A stretch of DNA of 64,000 nt from Elusimicrobia bacterium HGW-Elusimicrobia-3 (GTDB lineage: Bacteria > Elusimicrobiota > Elusimicrobia > Elusimicrobiales > UBA9959). Location of the stretch: NCBI GenBank assembly GCA_002840355.1, contig PHAL01000001.1, positions 1 to 64,000 of the forward strand. The letters run 5' to 3'. Below are positions 15,654 to 24,617 of this stretch, in pieces; within the stretch, counting starts at the first letter, position 1; every line of letters begins with the position of its first letter. The position numbers and the translations under genes are program-made. Under the pieces are notes generated by a model. The model was not told where the DNA came from and searched no databases. It saw only the letters and a list, made by a program, of their open reading frames with translations.

Positions 15654-16733
15654 TCAGGTGAACGGGATGCTGATGCGGGTGGGCTCGGGCTTGGGCTTCC
15701 AGCGGAACTCGGTCTCCTGCAGCTCTATGGCGATGAGCAGGATCTCCTTGATGATGCAGGTGACGGGGATGGAGAAGACCACGCCCCAGATGCCGCCTAT
15801 CTCGCCGCCGGCCATCAGCGCCAGCAGGATGATGGCCGGGTTCAGCTTCACGGCCTTCTTCATGATGTAGGGCTGCAGGAACCAGTCGTCGAAGAAGCGG
15901 ATGCCGGTGAAGAAGGCCAGGATCTTCACTATCGGCAGCAGCGTGCCGAACTGCAGGTAGGCCACCACCGACGAGAGCACCGCCCCCACGATGGCGCCCA
16001 GGTAGGGCACCAGGCTCGAGACGCCTATCAGTATGGCGATCACGGCCGCGTAGTTGAGGTCCATCAGCACCAGGCCGGTGAAGGCGATGAGGAAGATGAT
16101 GAAGGCCTCGGTCAGGATGCCGCGCAGGTAATTGCCCAGCGAGCCGTCTATGCGCGAGGCGATGTGCAGGATGAGCTCGGAGTGGCGCGAGGGCAGGTGG
16201 TCGAGCAGGTAGTCGATGAGGCCCGCGCCGCCGATGAGCATGAAGAAGGTGATGAACGGCACGATGAACAGCAGCGACAGCGCCGGCAGCAGCCCCAGCA
16301 GGAACTGCGGGGCCAGGTCCAGCAAATGCTGCAGCTTGTCGGCGAGTTTCAGGCCGGCGAGGAAAGGGAAACTGGCCGTGGCCCTGGCGTTGAGGTTGGT
16401 GAAATAGGCCTCTATGCGCCCGGCGTAGGCGGGCCAGGACTGCTGCAGCGTTTCCAGGTCGTAGGAGAGAAAATGGAACAGCAGGTACACGCCTATGAAC
16501 AGCAGCGCGCCCACGCCGAGGTAGAGGCCCGCCACGGAGTAGGTGCGCTTGATGCCGCGCACCTCGAAGTAGCGTATCAGCGGGCTGAGGATGTAGGCGA
16601 GCGCCGCGCTGAGGATGAAGGGGAGGATGGCGCCCTTGGCCAGCACGATGAAGTAGACCAGCGCCGCGGCCATCACGGCCGGCAGCACCAACTGGGCGTA
16701 GCCTTTCTTCAGCGCGGGGGAATCGGCGGCCAT
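15654..16733 (-). CDS. AI-2E family transporter
   Basis: The 359-residue membrane protein has about eight transmembrane segments arranged as in the AI-2E/PerM family, with a long hydrophilic stretch at about 75-145 and the conserved SLVPYLG and FFDDWFLQPYIM regions near 235-285. Members include exporters of the quorum signal AI-2 and Na+/H+ antiporter-like proteins, so the cargo is open. It is the last gene of a three-gene minus-strand operon, one base after the cyclic-nucleotide-binding gene. Confidence 0.9.
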   Translation of the reverse strand: MAADSPALKKGYAQLVLPAVMAAALVYFIVLAKGAILPFILSAALAYILSPLIRYFEVRGIKRTYSVAGLYLGVGALLFIGVYLLFHFLSYDLETLQQSWPAYAGRIEAYFTNLNARATASFPFLAGLKLADKLQHLLDLAPQFLLGLLPALSLLFIVPFITFFMLIGGAGLIDYLLDHLPSRHSELILHIASRIDGSLGNYLRGILTEAFIIFLIAFTGLVLMDLNYAAVIAILIGVSSLVPYLGAIVGAVLSSVVAYLQFGTLLPIVKILAFFTGIRFFDDWFLQPYIMKKAVKLNPAIILLALMAGGEIGGIWGVVFSIPVTCIIKEILLIAIELQETEFRWKPKPEPTRISIPFT

Positions 16734-16734
16734 G

Positions 16735-17226
16735 CTAGTTCTCCGCCGGTTTTTCCATGAGGTCGCGCAGGCGGGCCGACAGGATGCGGGCCAGCTGCGA
16801 GGCTATGGTCACGCCTATCCTGGGCCGCGCGTACAGCAGCGAGTCCAGCTTGATCTTGAAGAGCATGAAGACCTTGGTCTCCTCGGCCGCCACGGCGGTG
16901 GCCGTGCGGGGCATCTCTTCCAGCAGCGCCATCTCGCCGAAGAACTCGCCGGGGTGCACCTCGGCTATCACTTCGGTCTTCTGCGCCGCGGGGTCCAGCC
17001 GCGACAGCGCGATCTTGCCGGAGAAGACGATGAACAGCGCGCGGCCGATGTCGCCCTGCGCGAAGATGGTCTCGCCCTTGAGGTAGGTGCGCTCCTGCAG
17101 GCTCTCGAGCACGTGGATCATCGCGCGCTTGGTGATGCCTTCGAAAAGCCTGATGCCGCGCAGGAAGTCCAGCTTGCGCAGGATCTCCTCGTCGTAGATG
17201 CTGTGGAGGATGTTGAGGAAACTCAT
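16735..17226 (-). CDS. Cyclic nucleotide-binding domain protein
   Basis: The 163-residue protein is essentially one Crp-type effector-binding beta-roll: LRGIRLFEGI, FAQGDIGRALFIVFSGKIAL, then GEFFGEMALLEEMPRTATAVA. The phosphate-binding cassette FGEMALL...RTATA fits cyclic nucleotide binding. There is no helix-turn-helix, so it is not a transcription factor by itself; the C-terminal helix (LARILSARLRDLMEK) may mediate contact with a partner. It starts immediately after the small membrane gene and precedes the transporter by one base, suggesting it regulates that transporter. Confidence 0.88.
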   Translation of the reverse strand: MSFLNILHSIYDEEILRKLDFLRGIRLFEGITKRAMIHVLESLQERTYLKGETIFAQGDIGRALFIVFSGKIALSRLDPAAQKTEVIAEVHPGEFFGEMALLEEMPRTATAVAAEETKVFMLFKIKLDSLLYARPRIGVTIASQLARILSARLRDLMEKPAEN

Positions 17227-17478
17227 TTAACCCCTCGTGAAAAGCCCGTAAACGGCCTTGGCCGCCGTGAACCAGCCGCTGGAAACGGCTTCGGTGACCG
17301 ACTTCACGCCGGTGATCAGCGGGTCGAGCGCGGTCAGCTTGCCGTCGGCGTTGAGCGCGAGGTATTCCACGGCCTTGGCCGTGTGGCGCAGCTGCTGCAG
17401 CGTCAGGATGGCCTGTACGACGAGGGCCACGAAGGCCAGCGTCACTATTATCGCGCAAGTGGTGAGAATTATGTCCAT
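17227..17478 (-). CDS. Small membrane protein, DUF948-like
   Basis: The 83-residue protein has one N-terminal membrane helix (about 4-27) and a following amphipathic helix (LRHTAKAVEYLALNAD), resembling DUF948-type small proteins. A GGAGGAAA SD precedes ATG 17478. It is the first gene of the CNBD/AI-2E operon, and its stop abuts the next start. Function is unknown. Confidence 0.75.
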   Translation of the reverse strand: MDIILTTCAIIVTLAFVALVVQAILTLQQLRHTAKAVEYLALNADGKLTALDPLITGVKSVTEAVSSGWFTAAKAVYGLFTRG

Positions 17479-17541
17479 AGTTTCCTCCGCAACCCTAATC
17501 TACGTGTAGTATATAAAATTTATAAACCCTGAAAAGACCCG

Positions 17542-18117
17542 CTAGCCGCCGTGGGGGGAATGGAGCGCGGTGAACTCCCGGTCGCCCAGCACCGCGTCCC
17601 GGTTCTTGTCGAAGGGCCGCCAGAACTTGCCGGGCACCGGCTCCAGCAGGAAGGCCGAATAGGCCGCCAGCGCGGCCGCCGCGTCGCCGGGGAAGGAGGA
17701 GAGCACCAGGGCGGGCTCGGCCGGGCCGTCCGTGCCGCCCACGTACTGCGCGGCGCTCGACCAGCGGTAGCCCTCGGGCCGGGCGGAGAGCTGCTCGCGC
17801 ACCGGCTCCATGTGGATGTAGCGCGCCAGGTGGGCCGCGTACTTCTCGGGCTGTATCAATTTGTACTTGCAGTGCCCCGGCTTGTAGTCGGCTAGCGCGC
17901 TCCCCTTGGCGAAGCTCCCCATCACCGAGTGCAGGTCGGCGCCGGAGCTGACGAAATAGAGCAGCGCGCGGTTGGGGAGCAGCGCGTAGGCGGCGAGCCG
18001 GAGCTTGTGGTCCAGCTTGGCTTTTTCCAGCAGCCGCAGGTATTCGGCCAGGCTCTCCTGGCTTTTAAGTACGGCTCCGGTGTCGGTAACGAGGCAATGG
18101 GCGTTTTCACTTAGCAT
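17542..18117 (-). CDS. REP-type tyrosine transposase homologue lacking the HUH site
   Basis: I take ATG 18117 as the start (191 residues) inside a much longer shadow ORF. The C-terminal half is typical of the Y1/REP-associated transposase family: LARYIHMEPV at about 98-107 and GYRWSS at 116-121. The place of the metal-binding MPNHVHLL motif is taken by LLPNRALLYF (46-55), so both catalytic His residues are gone. No inverted ends flank it. It looks like a degenerate or co-opted relative, perhaps binding palindromic DNA without cutting. TGC-TACAAT ends six bases before the ATG, so the message may be leaderless. Confidence 0.7.
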   Translation of the reverse strand: MLSENAHCLVTDTGAVLKSQESLAEYLRLLEKAKLDHKLRLAAYALLPNRALLYFVSSGADLHSVMGSFAKGSALADYKPGHCKYKLIQPEKYAAHLARYIHMEPVREQLSARPEGYRWSSAAQYVGGTDGPAEPALVLSSFPGDAAAALAAYSAFLLEPVPGKFWRPFDKNRDAVLGDREFTALHSPHGG

Positions 18118-18139
18118 CCCTAGATTGTAGCACATGGGG

Positions 18140-18180
18140 CCCGCCTGCCGGTCTGCCGGGAGCGGGGAGGCGGGTTTTTT
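18140..18180 (+). terminator. Hairpin plus T-run upstream of ileS
   Basis: CCCGCCT/AGGCGGG encloses a GC-rich loop and is followed by six Ts, pointing toward ileS. No plus-strand gene ends nearby. It may stop antisense transcription or act as an attenuator; TATAAT at 18182-18187 lies directly after it, and the region between shows no T-box-like specifier. Confidence 0.55.
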
Positions 18181-18216
18181 GTATAATTGTATTTTATATA
18201 TAAAGGACGCCCCGAC

Positions 18217-21036
18217 ATGACCACACAGAACACGGATTACTCTAAGACTGTCTTCCTGCCCAATACCTCTTTCTCCATGAGGGGGGACCTGACCAAGAAA
18301 GAGCCCGGCATGCTGGCCGCCTGGGAGAAGATGGACCTGTACGGCAAGATGCTGGCCAAGCGCCGCAAGGCCAAGCCCTTTATCCTGCACGACGGCCCGC
18401 CCTACGCCAACGGCCCCATCCATATCGGCACCGCCCTCAACAAGATCCTCAAGGACATGGTGGTGAAATCCCACGCCCTGCTGGGGCATTACACCCCCTA
18501 CGTGCCCGGCTGGGACTGCCACGGCCTGCCCATCGAGCAGGCGCTCCTCAAGGAAATGAAGATGGGCAAGCGCCACATCGACGACATCCCCGCTTTCCGC
18601 CGCTCCGCGCGCGATTTCGCCAATCGCTTCCTCGACCTGCAGCGCGAGGGCTTCAAGCGCCTCGGCGTGCTGGCGGCCTGGGCCACCCCCTATATCACCA
18701 TGTCCAACGAGTACGAGGGCACCGTGATCAGGGCCTTCCGCGAGCTGCTGGAGAAGGGCCACATACACCGCGACAAGAAGACCATCTACTGGTGCGTCTC
18801 CTGCGAGACCGCGCTCGCCGACGCCGAGGTGGAGTACAAGGACAAGACCTCCCCGTCCATCTACGTGCGCTTCCCGCTCGAGACCCTGCCCGAAGAGCTG
18901 GCCGCCGTGGGCAAGAACCGCACTTCCATCGTGATCTGGACCACCACCCCGTGGACCCTGCCCTCCAACATGGCCGCCGCCGTGGCCCAGGACGAGACCT
19001 ACCGCGTGCTCGAGACCGGCGGGCAGTACCTGATAGTGGCCGACAAGCTGGCCGACGCCTTCCTGGCCGCCACCGGCCTCGAGGCCGCCAAGGGCGCCGT
19101 CATCCCCGGCGACAAGCTCGTAGGCCTGCAGTACCACCATTGCCTGGCCGCCCACCTGCCCGAGAGCCGCCGCTTCCTGCGCCCCGTCATCGCCACCGAC
19201 TTCGTGGACATGAGCACCGGCACCGGCGTGGTGCACATAGCCCCCGGCCACGGCGAGGAAGACTTCCACGCCGGCAAGCGTCACGGCCTCGACATCTTCT
19301 GCCCCGTCAAGGCCGACGGCACCTTTAACGCCGACGCCGGCGAGTTCGAGGGCCTGAAGGTCTTCGAGTCCAACGCTAAGGTGGTGGAGACGCTGCAGGC
19401 CGACGGCATACTGCTGGGCCACAAGAAGATAGAGCACAGCTACCCGCACTGCTGGCGCTGCAAGCAGCCGGTCATCTTCCGCGCCACCGAGCAGTGGTTC
19501 CTCAAGGTGGACCTCGACGGCCTGCGCGCCCGGCTGCAGAAGGCCGCCGACGGCGTGCGCTGGCTGCCCGCCGCCGGGCACGAGCGCATGGCCGGCATGC
19601 TCAAGACCCGCCCCGACTGGTGCCTGTCGCGCCAGCGCTACTGGGGCACCCCGATCATCGCCGTGTACTGCAAGGACTGCGGCAAGGTGCACGAGGATAA
19701 CGAGTTCCTGCGGCGCATGGAAGACCGCGTCTTCAAGGAAGGCAGCGACTTCTGGTTCTCCGAGCCGGTGGAGCAGCTGCTGACCCCGGGCAGCAAGTGC
19801 GCCTGCGGCGGCACCGCCTTCGCCAAGGAAAAAGACATCATGGACGTCTGGCTGGATTCGGGCGTCTCCTGGTACGCCGTGCTGGAGGGGGGCATGCTCG
19901 GGCCGGGCAAGTTCTTCCCGGCCGACGTGTACCTGGAAGGCAGCGACCAGCACCGCGGCTGGTTCCAGACCTCTCTGATCCCCGCCGTCGCCCTGCGGGG
20001 CGAGCCGCCGTACAGGACCGTGCTCACCCACGGCATGGTGCTCGACGAGAAGGGCCGCGCCATGCACAAGTCCGCCGGCAACGCCATCGACCCGGCCGAC
20101 GTCATCAGCAAGTACGGCGCCGAGATCTTGCGCCTGTGGGTGGCCCTGTGCGACTATTCCGAGGACGTGCGCATCTCCGAGAAGATCCTCGCCGGCGCGA
20201 TAGACAGCTACCGCAAGATCCGCAACACCCTGCGCTACCTGCTGGGCAACCTGGCCGACTTCAAGCCGGCGGCTCACGCCGTGCCCGCAGAGGGGCTGCT
20301 CGAAGTCGACCGCTACATGCTCGCCCGCCTGGCCCTCACCGCGGCCGCCGTGCAGAAGCATTACACCGGCTTCCAGTTCCGCCAGGCCATCAGGGCCGTG
20401 GCGGATTTCTGCATCCTGGACCTGAGCGCCTTCTACCTGGACTCGCTCAAGGACCGGCTCTATACCCTGGCCCCCGACGCGCCCGAGCGCCGCAGCGCCC
20501 AGACCGTGCTGTGGGAGATCTTTACCGCCGTCACCCGCATGATGGCGCCGGTGCTCTCGTTCACCGCCGAAGAGGCGTGGCTGACCGCCCGGGCCGAGAT
20601 AGACCCCTCGCTCGAGGAGAGCGTGTTCCTGGCCGACTTCCCGGCCTGCCCCGTGGCCTGGGCCGACGAGGCCCTGCTGGCCCGCTGGGAGCGGGTCATG
20701 GCCGTGCGCGAGACCGTGACCAAGGCCATAGAGGAGCAGCGCCAGGCCGGCGTGGTGGGCTCGTCGCTGGAGGCCAGCATAAAGCTGCGCACTTCCAAAG
20801 AGGAGACCAGGCAGTTCCTGGAGTCCGCGGGCTCCCTTTGGGCGCAGGTCTGCATAGTTTCCGAGGCCGCCGTGGAATTCGACGCGGCCGCCCCCGAGCT
20901 GGAAGTCAGGGCGGCCAAGGCCGCGGGCGACAAGTGCCCCCGCTGCTGGCAGTGGCGGCGCGACATCGGCTCCAGCCCGGAGCAGCCCGGGGTCTGCGGC
21001 CGCTGTGCCGCCGCCATGGAGGGCGCCGCCAGGTGA
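18217..21036 (+). CDS. ileS: Isoleucyl-tRNA synthetase
   Basis: The start is ATG 18217, with AAAGGA nine bases upstream. The 939-residue class I synthetase has the HIGH motif as PIHIGTA near 67-73. The KMSKS loop appears in a variant form, GRAMHKSAGN, near 617-626, with the second Lys-Ser kept. The CP1 editing domain includes the TTTPWTLPSN segment, and a C-terminal zinc site CPRC...CGRC (about 910-935) marks the bacterial type 1 enzyme. It charges tRNA-Ile and hydrolyses Val-tRNA-Ile. It overlaps lspA by four bases (GTGA), a linkage common in other phyla too. Confidence 0.97.
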   Translation: MTTQNTDYSKTVFLPNTSFSMRGDLTKKEPGMLAAWEKMDLYGKMLAKRRKAKPFILHDGPPYANGPIHIGTALNKILKDMVVKSHALLGHYTPYVPGWDCHGLPIEQALLKEMKMGKRHIDDIPAFRRSARDFANRFLDLQREGFKRLGVLAAWATPYITMSNEYEGTVIRAFRELLEKGHIHRDKKTIYWCVSCETALADAEVEYKDKTSPSIYVRFPLETLPEELAAVGKNRTSIVIWTTTPWTLPSNMAAAVAQDETYRVLETGGQYLIVADKLADAFLAATGLEAAKGAVIPGDKLVGLQYHHCLAAHLPESRRFLRPVIATDFVDMSTGTGVVHIAPGHGEEDFHAGKRHGLDIFCPVKADGTFNADAGEFEGLKVFESNAKVVETLQADGILLGHKKIEHSYPHCWRCKQPVIFRATEQWFLKVDLDGLRARLQKAADGVRWLPAAGHERMAGMLKTRPDWCLSRQRYWGTPIIAVYCKDCGKVHEDNEFLRRMEDRVFKEGSDFWFSEPVEQLLTPGSKCACGGTAFAKEKDIMDVWLDSGVSWYAVLEGGMLGPGKFFPADVYLEGSDQHRGWFQTSLIPAVALRGEPPYRTVLTHGMVLDEKGRAMHKSAGNAIDPADVISKYGAEILRLWVALCDYSEDVRISEKILAGAIDSYRKIRNTLRYLLGNLADFKPAAHAVPAEGLLEVDRYMLARLALTAAAVQKHYTGFQFRQAIRAVADFCILDLSAFYLDSLKDRLYTLAPDAPERRSAQTVLWEIFTAVTRMMAPVLSFTAEEAWLTARAEIDPSLEESVFLADFPACPVAWADEALLARWERVMAVRETVTKAIEEQRQAGVVGSSLEASIKLRTSKEETRQFLESAGSLWAQVCIVSEAAVEFDAAAPELEVRAAKAAGDKCPRCWQWRRDIGSSPEQPGVCGRCAAAMEGAAR

Positions 21037-21476
21037 GCAAGCTCCGGGCGCCCGCCATCATCCTCGCGCTGTTCGTCCTGGACCGGGCCACCAAGGCCTG
21101 GGTGCTGGAGTCGCTCTACGGCCGGTCCGTGGCGGTGCTGTCCTGGTTCCGCCTCACCTACGCCGAGAACACCGGCGTGGCCTTCGGCATGTTCAGGGAC
21201 AGCAATTTGTTCTTCCTGGTCTTCGGCGCCGCGCTGGTGGCGGCGCTGCTGGTCCTGCGGCGGCGCATAGAGCGCCACGGCGCGCTGGCCGCGACGGGCC
21301 TGGCGCTGGTGCTGGGCGGGGCGCTGGGCAATATCTACGACCGCATCGCCTACGGCTACGTGGTGGATTTCTTCGATTTCAGTTTCTTCCCGGCCGTGTT
21401 CAACGTGGCCGACAGCGGCATTACCGTCGGGGCCGTGCTGCTGGCGCTGGGCATGAAGGACGAGAAGGGAAAATAG
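21033..21476 (+). CDS. lspA: Lipoprotein signal peptidase (SPase II)
   Basis: This gene is hidden in a longer ORF-track entry. The start is GTG 21033 overlapping the ileS stop, giving 147 residues with four membrane helices. Family motifs are NTGVAFG, GGALGNIYDR (first catalytic Asp), VVDFFDF and FNVADSGI (second catalytic Asp). It removes the signal peptide of diacylglyceryl-modified prolipoproteins in the inner membrane. Several of its likely substrates are encoded nearby: the TPR lipoprotein 31 bases downstream, the MA-type peptidase at 24617 and the Wza protein at 35414. Confidence 0.96.
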   Translation: MSKLRAPAIILALFVLDRATKAWVLESLYGRSVAVLSWFRLTYAENTGVAFGMFRDSNLFFLVFGAALVAALLVLRRRIERHGALAATGLALVLGGALGNIYDRIAYGYVVDFFDFSFFPAVFNVADSGITVGAVLLALGMKDEKGK

Positions 21477-21506
21477 GGAGACTCACGGGGAGCAGGGGAA
21501 CAGGCT

Positions 21507-22457
21507 ATGAAAACACTCTTGATCGCGCTGGTTTTCGCCGCGGGGCTGGCGGGCTGCAACCGCTCCCCCGACTACTATTTCAGCCGCGCCAACTACCAGT
21601 TCTCCGCCGGCCGGGACTCGGAGGCCATGGAGAACTACAACCGTGCGCTGCTGCTCAAGCGCAACTTCCCCGAGGCGCTGGTCTCGCGCGGCATCCTCTT
21701 CGAGCGCATGGGCGACCGCCAGAAGGCCGGGCTCGACTACCGCAGGGCCATAGAGATGCGCCCGGGCTACCTGCCCGCCTATAACAACCTCGGCGCCATG
21801 CTGATGGACGGCGGCAACTACGGCGAAGCCGTGCGGCTCTTCACGCAGGCGCTCGACGCCAAGAGCGACTACGCCTACGCGCTGCTCAACCGCGGCCTGG
21901 CCTATTACAAGACCGGCGACTGCGCCGCCGCCACCACCGACCTTTCGCGCGCGCTCGCCCTCAATCCCAGGTTCGAGATGGCCTACTACCACCGGGCCCT
22001 TTGCGCCGCCAAGGCGGGCAACTCCCCGGCCGCGCTGGCCGACCTGGACGCCGTGCTGGCGCTCAACCCGGCCGCGCTGCTGGCCCGCGCCGAGCGGGCC
22101 AAGGCGCTCTACGCCCTGGGCGATTTTCCCGGCGCCGCGCAGGATTTCGCCGCCGTCGCCGAGCTCAAGCCCGCCGAGCACCTGTACGCCTACTGGCGCG
22201 CCCTGGCCCTGTACCGCGCCGGCGACCTGCCCGCCGCCCTCGCGGCCGCCGGGAAATCCGAGGAGCTCAAGCCCGGCCGCTACCAGGTCAGCGGCCTGCT
22301 GGGCGACATCTACGCCGCCTCCGGCGACCGGGACGCCGCCGCCGCGGCCTATCGGCGGGCGGCCGAACTGTCGCCCAAGTACGCCTCCCTCTACCGCGCC
22401 AGGCTGGCCGCGCTCTATAAACCGGCCGCCCGCAAAAGCCGCGGCGCCAGGCAGTAA
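21507..22457 (+). CDS. TPR-repeat lipoprotein
   Basis: The 316-residue product has a lipoprotein signal (lipobox LAGC, Cys 17) followed by about eight tetratricopeptide repeats, recognisable from A-x(3)-Y-x-R-A and L-x-P-x(3)-A-Y-x-N patterns (ALLKRNFPEALVSRG, EMRPGYLPAYNNLG, ALNPRFEMAYYHR). TPR lipoproteins act as scaffolds in the periplasm or outer membrane. It lies 31 bases after lspA and 25 bases before the GT-C protein. The partner is unknown. Confidence 0.88.
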   Translation: MKTLLIALVFAAGLAGCNRSPDYYFSRANYQFSAGRDSEAMENYNRALLLKRNFPEALVSRGILFERMGDRQKAGLDYRRAIEMRPGYLPAYNNLGAMLMDGGNYGEAVRLFTQALDAKSDYAYALLNRGLAYYKTGDCAAATTDLSRALALNPRFEMAYYHRALCAAKAGNSPAALADLDAVLALNPAALLARAERAKALYALGDFPGAAQDFAAVAELKPAEHLYAYWRALALYRAGDLPAALAAAGKSEELKPGRYQVSGLLGDIYAASGDRDAAAAAYRRAAELSPKYASLYRARLAALYKPAARKSRGARQ

Positions 22458-22481
22458 AGTCCCAGCGATCACGAGGTAACG

Positions 22482-24617
22482 ATGTCAGACGAAAACACGC
22501 AGAACCTGTCGCCCTGGCGCAAGAAATTCCTGGCCTCCCGCATGGCCCTCGAAAGCATCATGTTCGAGCGCGAACTGGTGCAGACCAGCAAGCCCACCAT
22601 GGGCAAGGGCCTGCTGGTGCTCGCCGGCATCTGGCTGTTCAACGTGGCGCTGCTGGCCCAGTGGGCGCTGCGCCGCGGCTACTTCTTCAGCCGGGCCGAC
22701 GCCGACTCGTTCAACGGCGTGCTGCGCTACGCCGCCTACCTGAACTCGGACGGCTTCTGGGCGCTGGTCAAGCCCGAGCTCTCCGGCCTGTCGCTCAACC
22801 CGCCGCTCTACTACCTCGCCTACGTGCCCGTGTTCAGGTTCCTCACGACCGACCTGAACCTGGCGCTCATTTTGGTCAACTCCTTCTTCCTGCTGGTGCT
22901 GGCGCTGGCCATCTTCCTGGCCCTGCGCGCCAGCCGCACCAACGCCGCGGGCTGGTTCGGCGCCGCCTTCGCGCTGGCCATGCCCTTCGTCATGGAGACC
23001 GCCCGCCGCCCCGCGCCCGAGATGGCGCTGATGGCGCTGGTGGCCGCGATGTACGCCTGCTACATCCGCTCCGACGAATTCCTCGACCCCAAGTGGAGCT
23101 TCGCCTTCGCCGTCTGCGTGGGCCTGGGCTTCTTCTCGCACCGCTTCTTCTGGCTCTACGCCCTGCCGCTCGTGCCGTTCATCATGGCCGGCCTGGCCAA
23201 TCCCAACGCCCGCGACGAGCTGTTCAAGGGCTTCTTCCCCGGCTTCGTCGTCAACCTGCCCTGGTACGTGTTCGCCGCCGCCGTGGTGGGGGCGGGCCTG
23301 GTGCCGCTGTGGGGGGAATACCACGGCTTCTGGCACTACTTCAAACTGGGCATGGCCGCCACCGGCCTGCCGCTGTTCTGGCTGGGCATGGCGGCGCTGG
23401 TCTGGATGTACTATTCCGTCTTCATGCCCTACGGCAGCAAGAAGGTGGTGGCGGCCATGTTCTGGGCGCCGTACCTCATCCTCACCTGGGGCCTGCGCGG
23501 CTCCCGGCCCGAGCTGCTCTACCCCGGCCTGCTCGCCCTGCCCATCGCCGCCGCCGTGATGACGCCCAACGGCGCCCGCAAGGCGCTGCTGCCGGCGGTG
23601 CTGGTGCTCGCGGTGCTCAACCAGGGCGGCTTCCTGCGCCCGTTCCCGGCGGGCAAGTACCCCGTGGCGGGCCTGCCGCTGCCGGCCTCGTCGGACTACC
23701 GCGCCCGGCAGCTGCTGTCGCTGGTGGAGGCCGGCGTCCCGGAGGAGGGCGGCCTGGCCGCCGTCTACGGCGACAGCAACCTCAACGCCGACAGCCTGCG
23801 CTTCGCCGCCGCGCGCAAGAACAACGAGATCAAGTTCGCCGACAACCCGGCCTGCCCGGCCTGCGCCTTCATCCTGATCCACAAGACGCCCCGCTTCGGC
23901 GAGACGCCTTCCGCCGGCGAGCGGGCCTTCGCGGCCCTCAAGAAGCGCGACTGGTTCCCGGCCACCTTCGACAAGCGCGAAGAGCTGGAGCTGCCCGACA
24001 CCTCCAAGGTGGAGGTGTACGCCAGGCTCCCTTCCACGATGCGCTTCCTCGACGAGGGGACCCACGAGCTGCGCAACCTCGCCCTCGGGCCGCTGCGCAT
24101 GGAGGACGCCACCCTGCGCCTCTCCGGTTTCGACCCGGCCACCGGCGTCTACGCCCGCGCCAGCCTGTTCTCGCCGGCCGCCGAGCTGCTGGGGGGGGAC
24201 ATCTACGGCCTCGACCTGGACCTGCGCGGCCTGGCGCTGGCCTCGCCCTACACCGACCCGCCGGTGCCCGCCGGCATCCGCTCGGTCACGGTGCGCTCGG
24301 CGCGCATCACCGACTACGCCATAGAGCGCTACCTCTCCTCGCTCTTCCCTTTCCTCAAGGACCTCGACATAACCCTCGACGGGGGGATGCAGGTGACCGC
24401 GGTCGCCCGCGGCCGCGACCTGGAGGCCGGTTTCGCCCTGGCCGTGCGCGACGGCGGCGTGCTGGAAGTGCGCCCCGTCCACTTCTCGCTGGGCCCGGTC
24501 TCGGTTACGCCGCTGCTGCTCAAGCTGTTCACCTTCCGGCTAGATTTCCGCGACAACCCGTACGGGATCAGGGTGGAGGGCCTGCGCATCACGCGCCAGA
24601 CGCTGGAACTTTACTAA
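22482..24617 (+). CDS. GT-C type membrane glycosyltransferase fused to an LmeA-like domain
   Basis: Residues 1 to about 430 of this 711-residue product form a polytopic membrane domain like the ArnT/GT39 group, with an acidic ADADS motif in the first extracytoplasmic loop (about 70-74), a likely catalytic position. Residues about 430-515 are a soluble linker. Residues about 520-711 (from FLDEGTHELRNLALGPLRM) resemble LmeA/DUF2993-like lipid-binding domains of repeated beta strands. I do not know this fusion from characterised proteins. It would transfer a sugar from a polyprenyl carrier outside the inner membrane; the tail may bind lipid. It overlaps the next gene by one base. Confidence 0.7.
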   Translation: MSDENTQNLSPWRKKFLASRMALESIMFERELVQTSKPTMGKGLLVLAGIWLFNVALLAQWALRRGYFFSRADADSFNGVLRYAAYLNSDGFWALVKPELSGLSLNPPLYYLAYVPVFRFLTTDLNLALILVNSFFLLVLALAIFLALRASRTNAAGWFGAAFALAMPFVMETARRPAPEMALMALVAAMYACYIRSDEFLDPKWSFAFAVCVGLGFFSHRFFWLYALPLVPFIMAGLANPNARDELFKGFFPGFVVNLPWYVFAAAVVGAGLVPLWGEYHGFWHYFKLGMAATGLPLFWLGMAALVWMYYSVFMPYGSKKVVAAMFWAPYLILTWGLRGSRPELLYPGLLALPIAAAVMTPNGARKALLPAVLVLAVLNQGGFLRPFPAGKYPVAGLPLPASSDYRARQLLSLVEAGVPEEGGLAAVYGDSNLNADSLRFAAARKNNEIKFADNPACPACAFILIHKTPRFGETPSAGERAFAALKKRDWFPATFDKREELELPDTSKVEVYARLPSTMRFLDEGTHELRNLALGPLRMEDATLRLSGFDPATGVYARASLFSPAAELLGGDIYGLDLDLRGLALASPYTDPPVPAGIRSVTVRSARITDYAIERYLSSLFPFLKDLDITLDGGMQVTAVARGRDLEAGFALAVRDGGVLEVRPVHFSLGPVSVTPLLLKLFTFRLDFRDNPYGIRVEGLRITRQTLELY

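Noticed and set aside
17542-20361. 939-residue minus-strand ORF antisense to ileS
   Set aside because: It is a GC-driven shadow of the IleRS frame, with repetitive His/Gly/Val-rich composition; only its last 191 residues (from ATG 18117) look like a protein.
18217-21036. IleRS with a broken KMSKS motif as a pseudogene
   Set aside because: The loop reads AMHKSAGN, keeping Lys-Ser and the Gly-Asn that follows; the rest of the enzyme is intact, so this is a tolerated variant.
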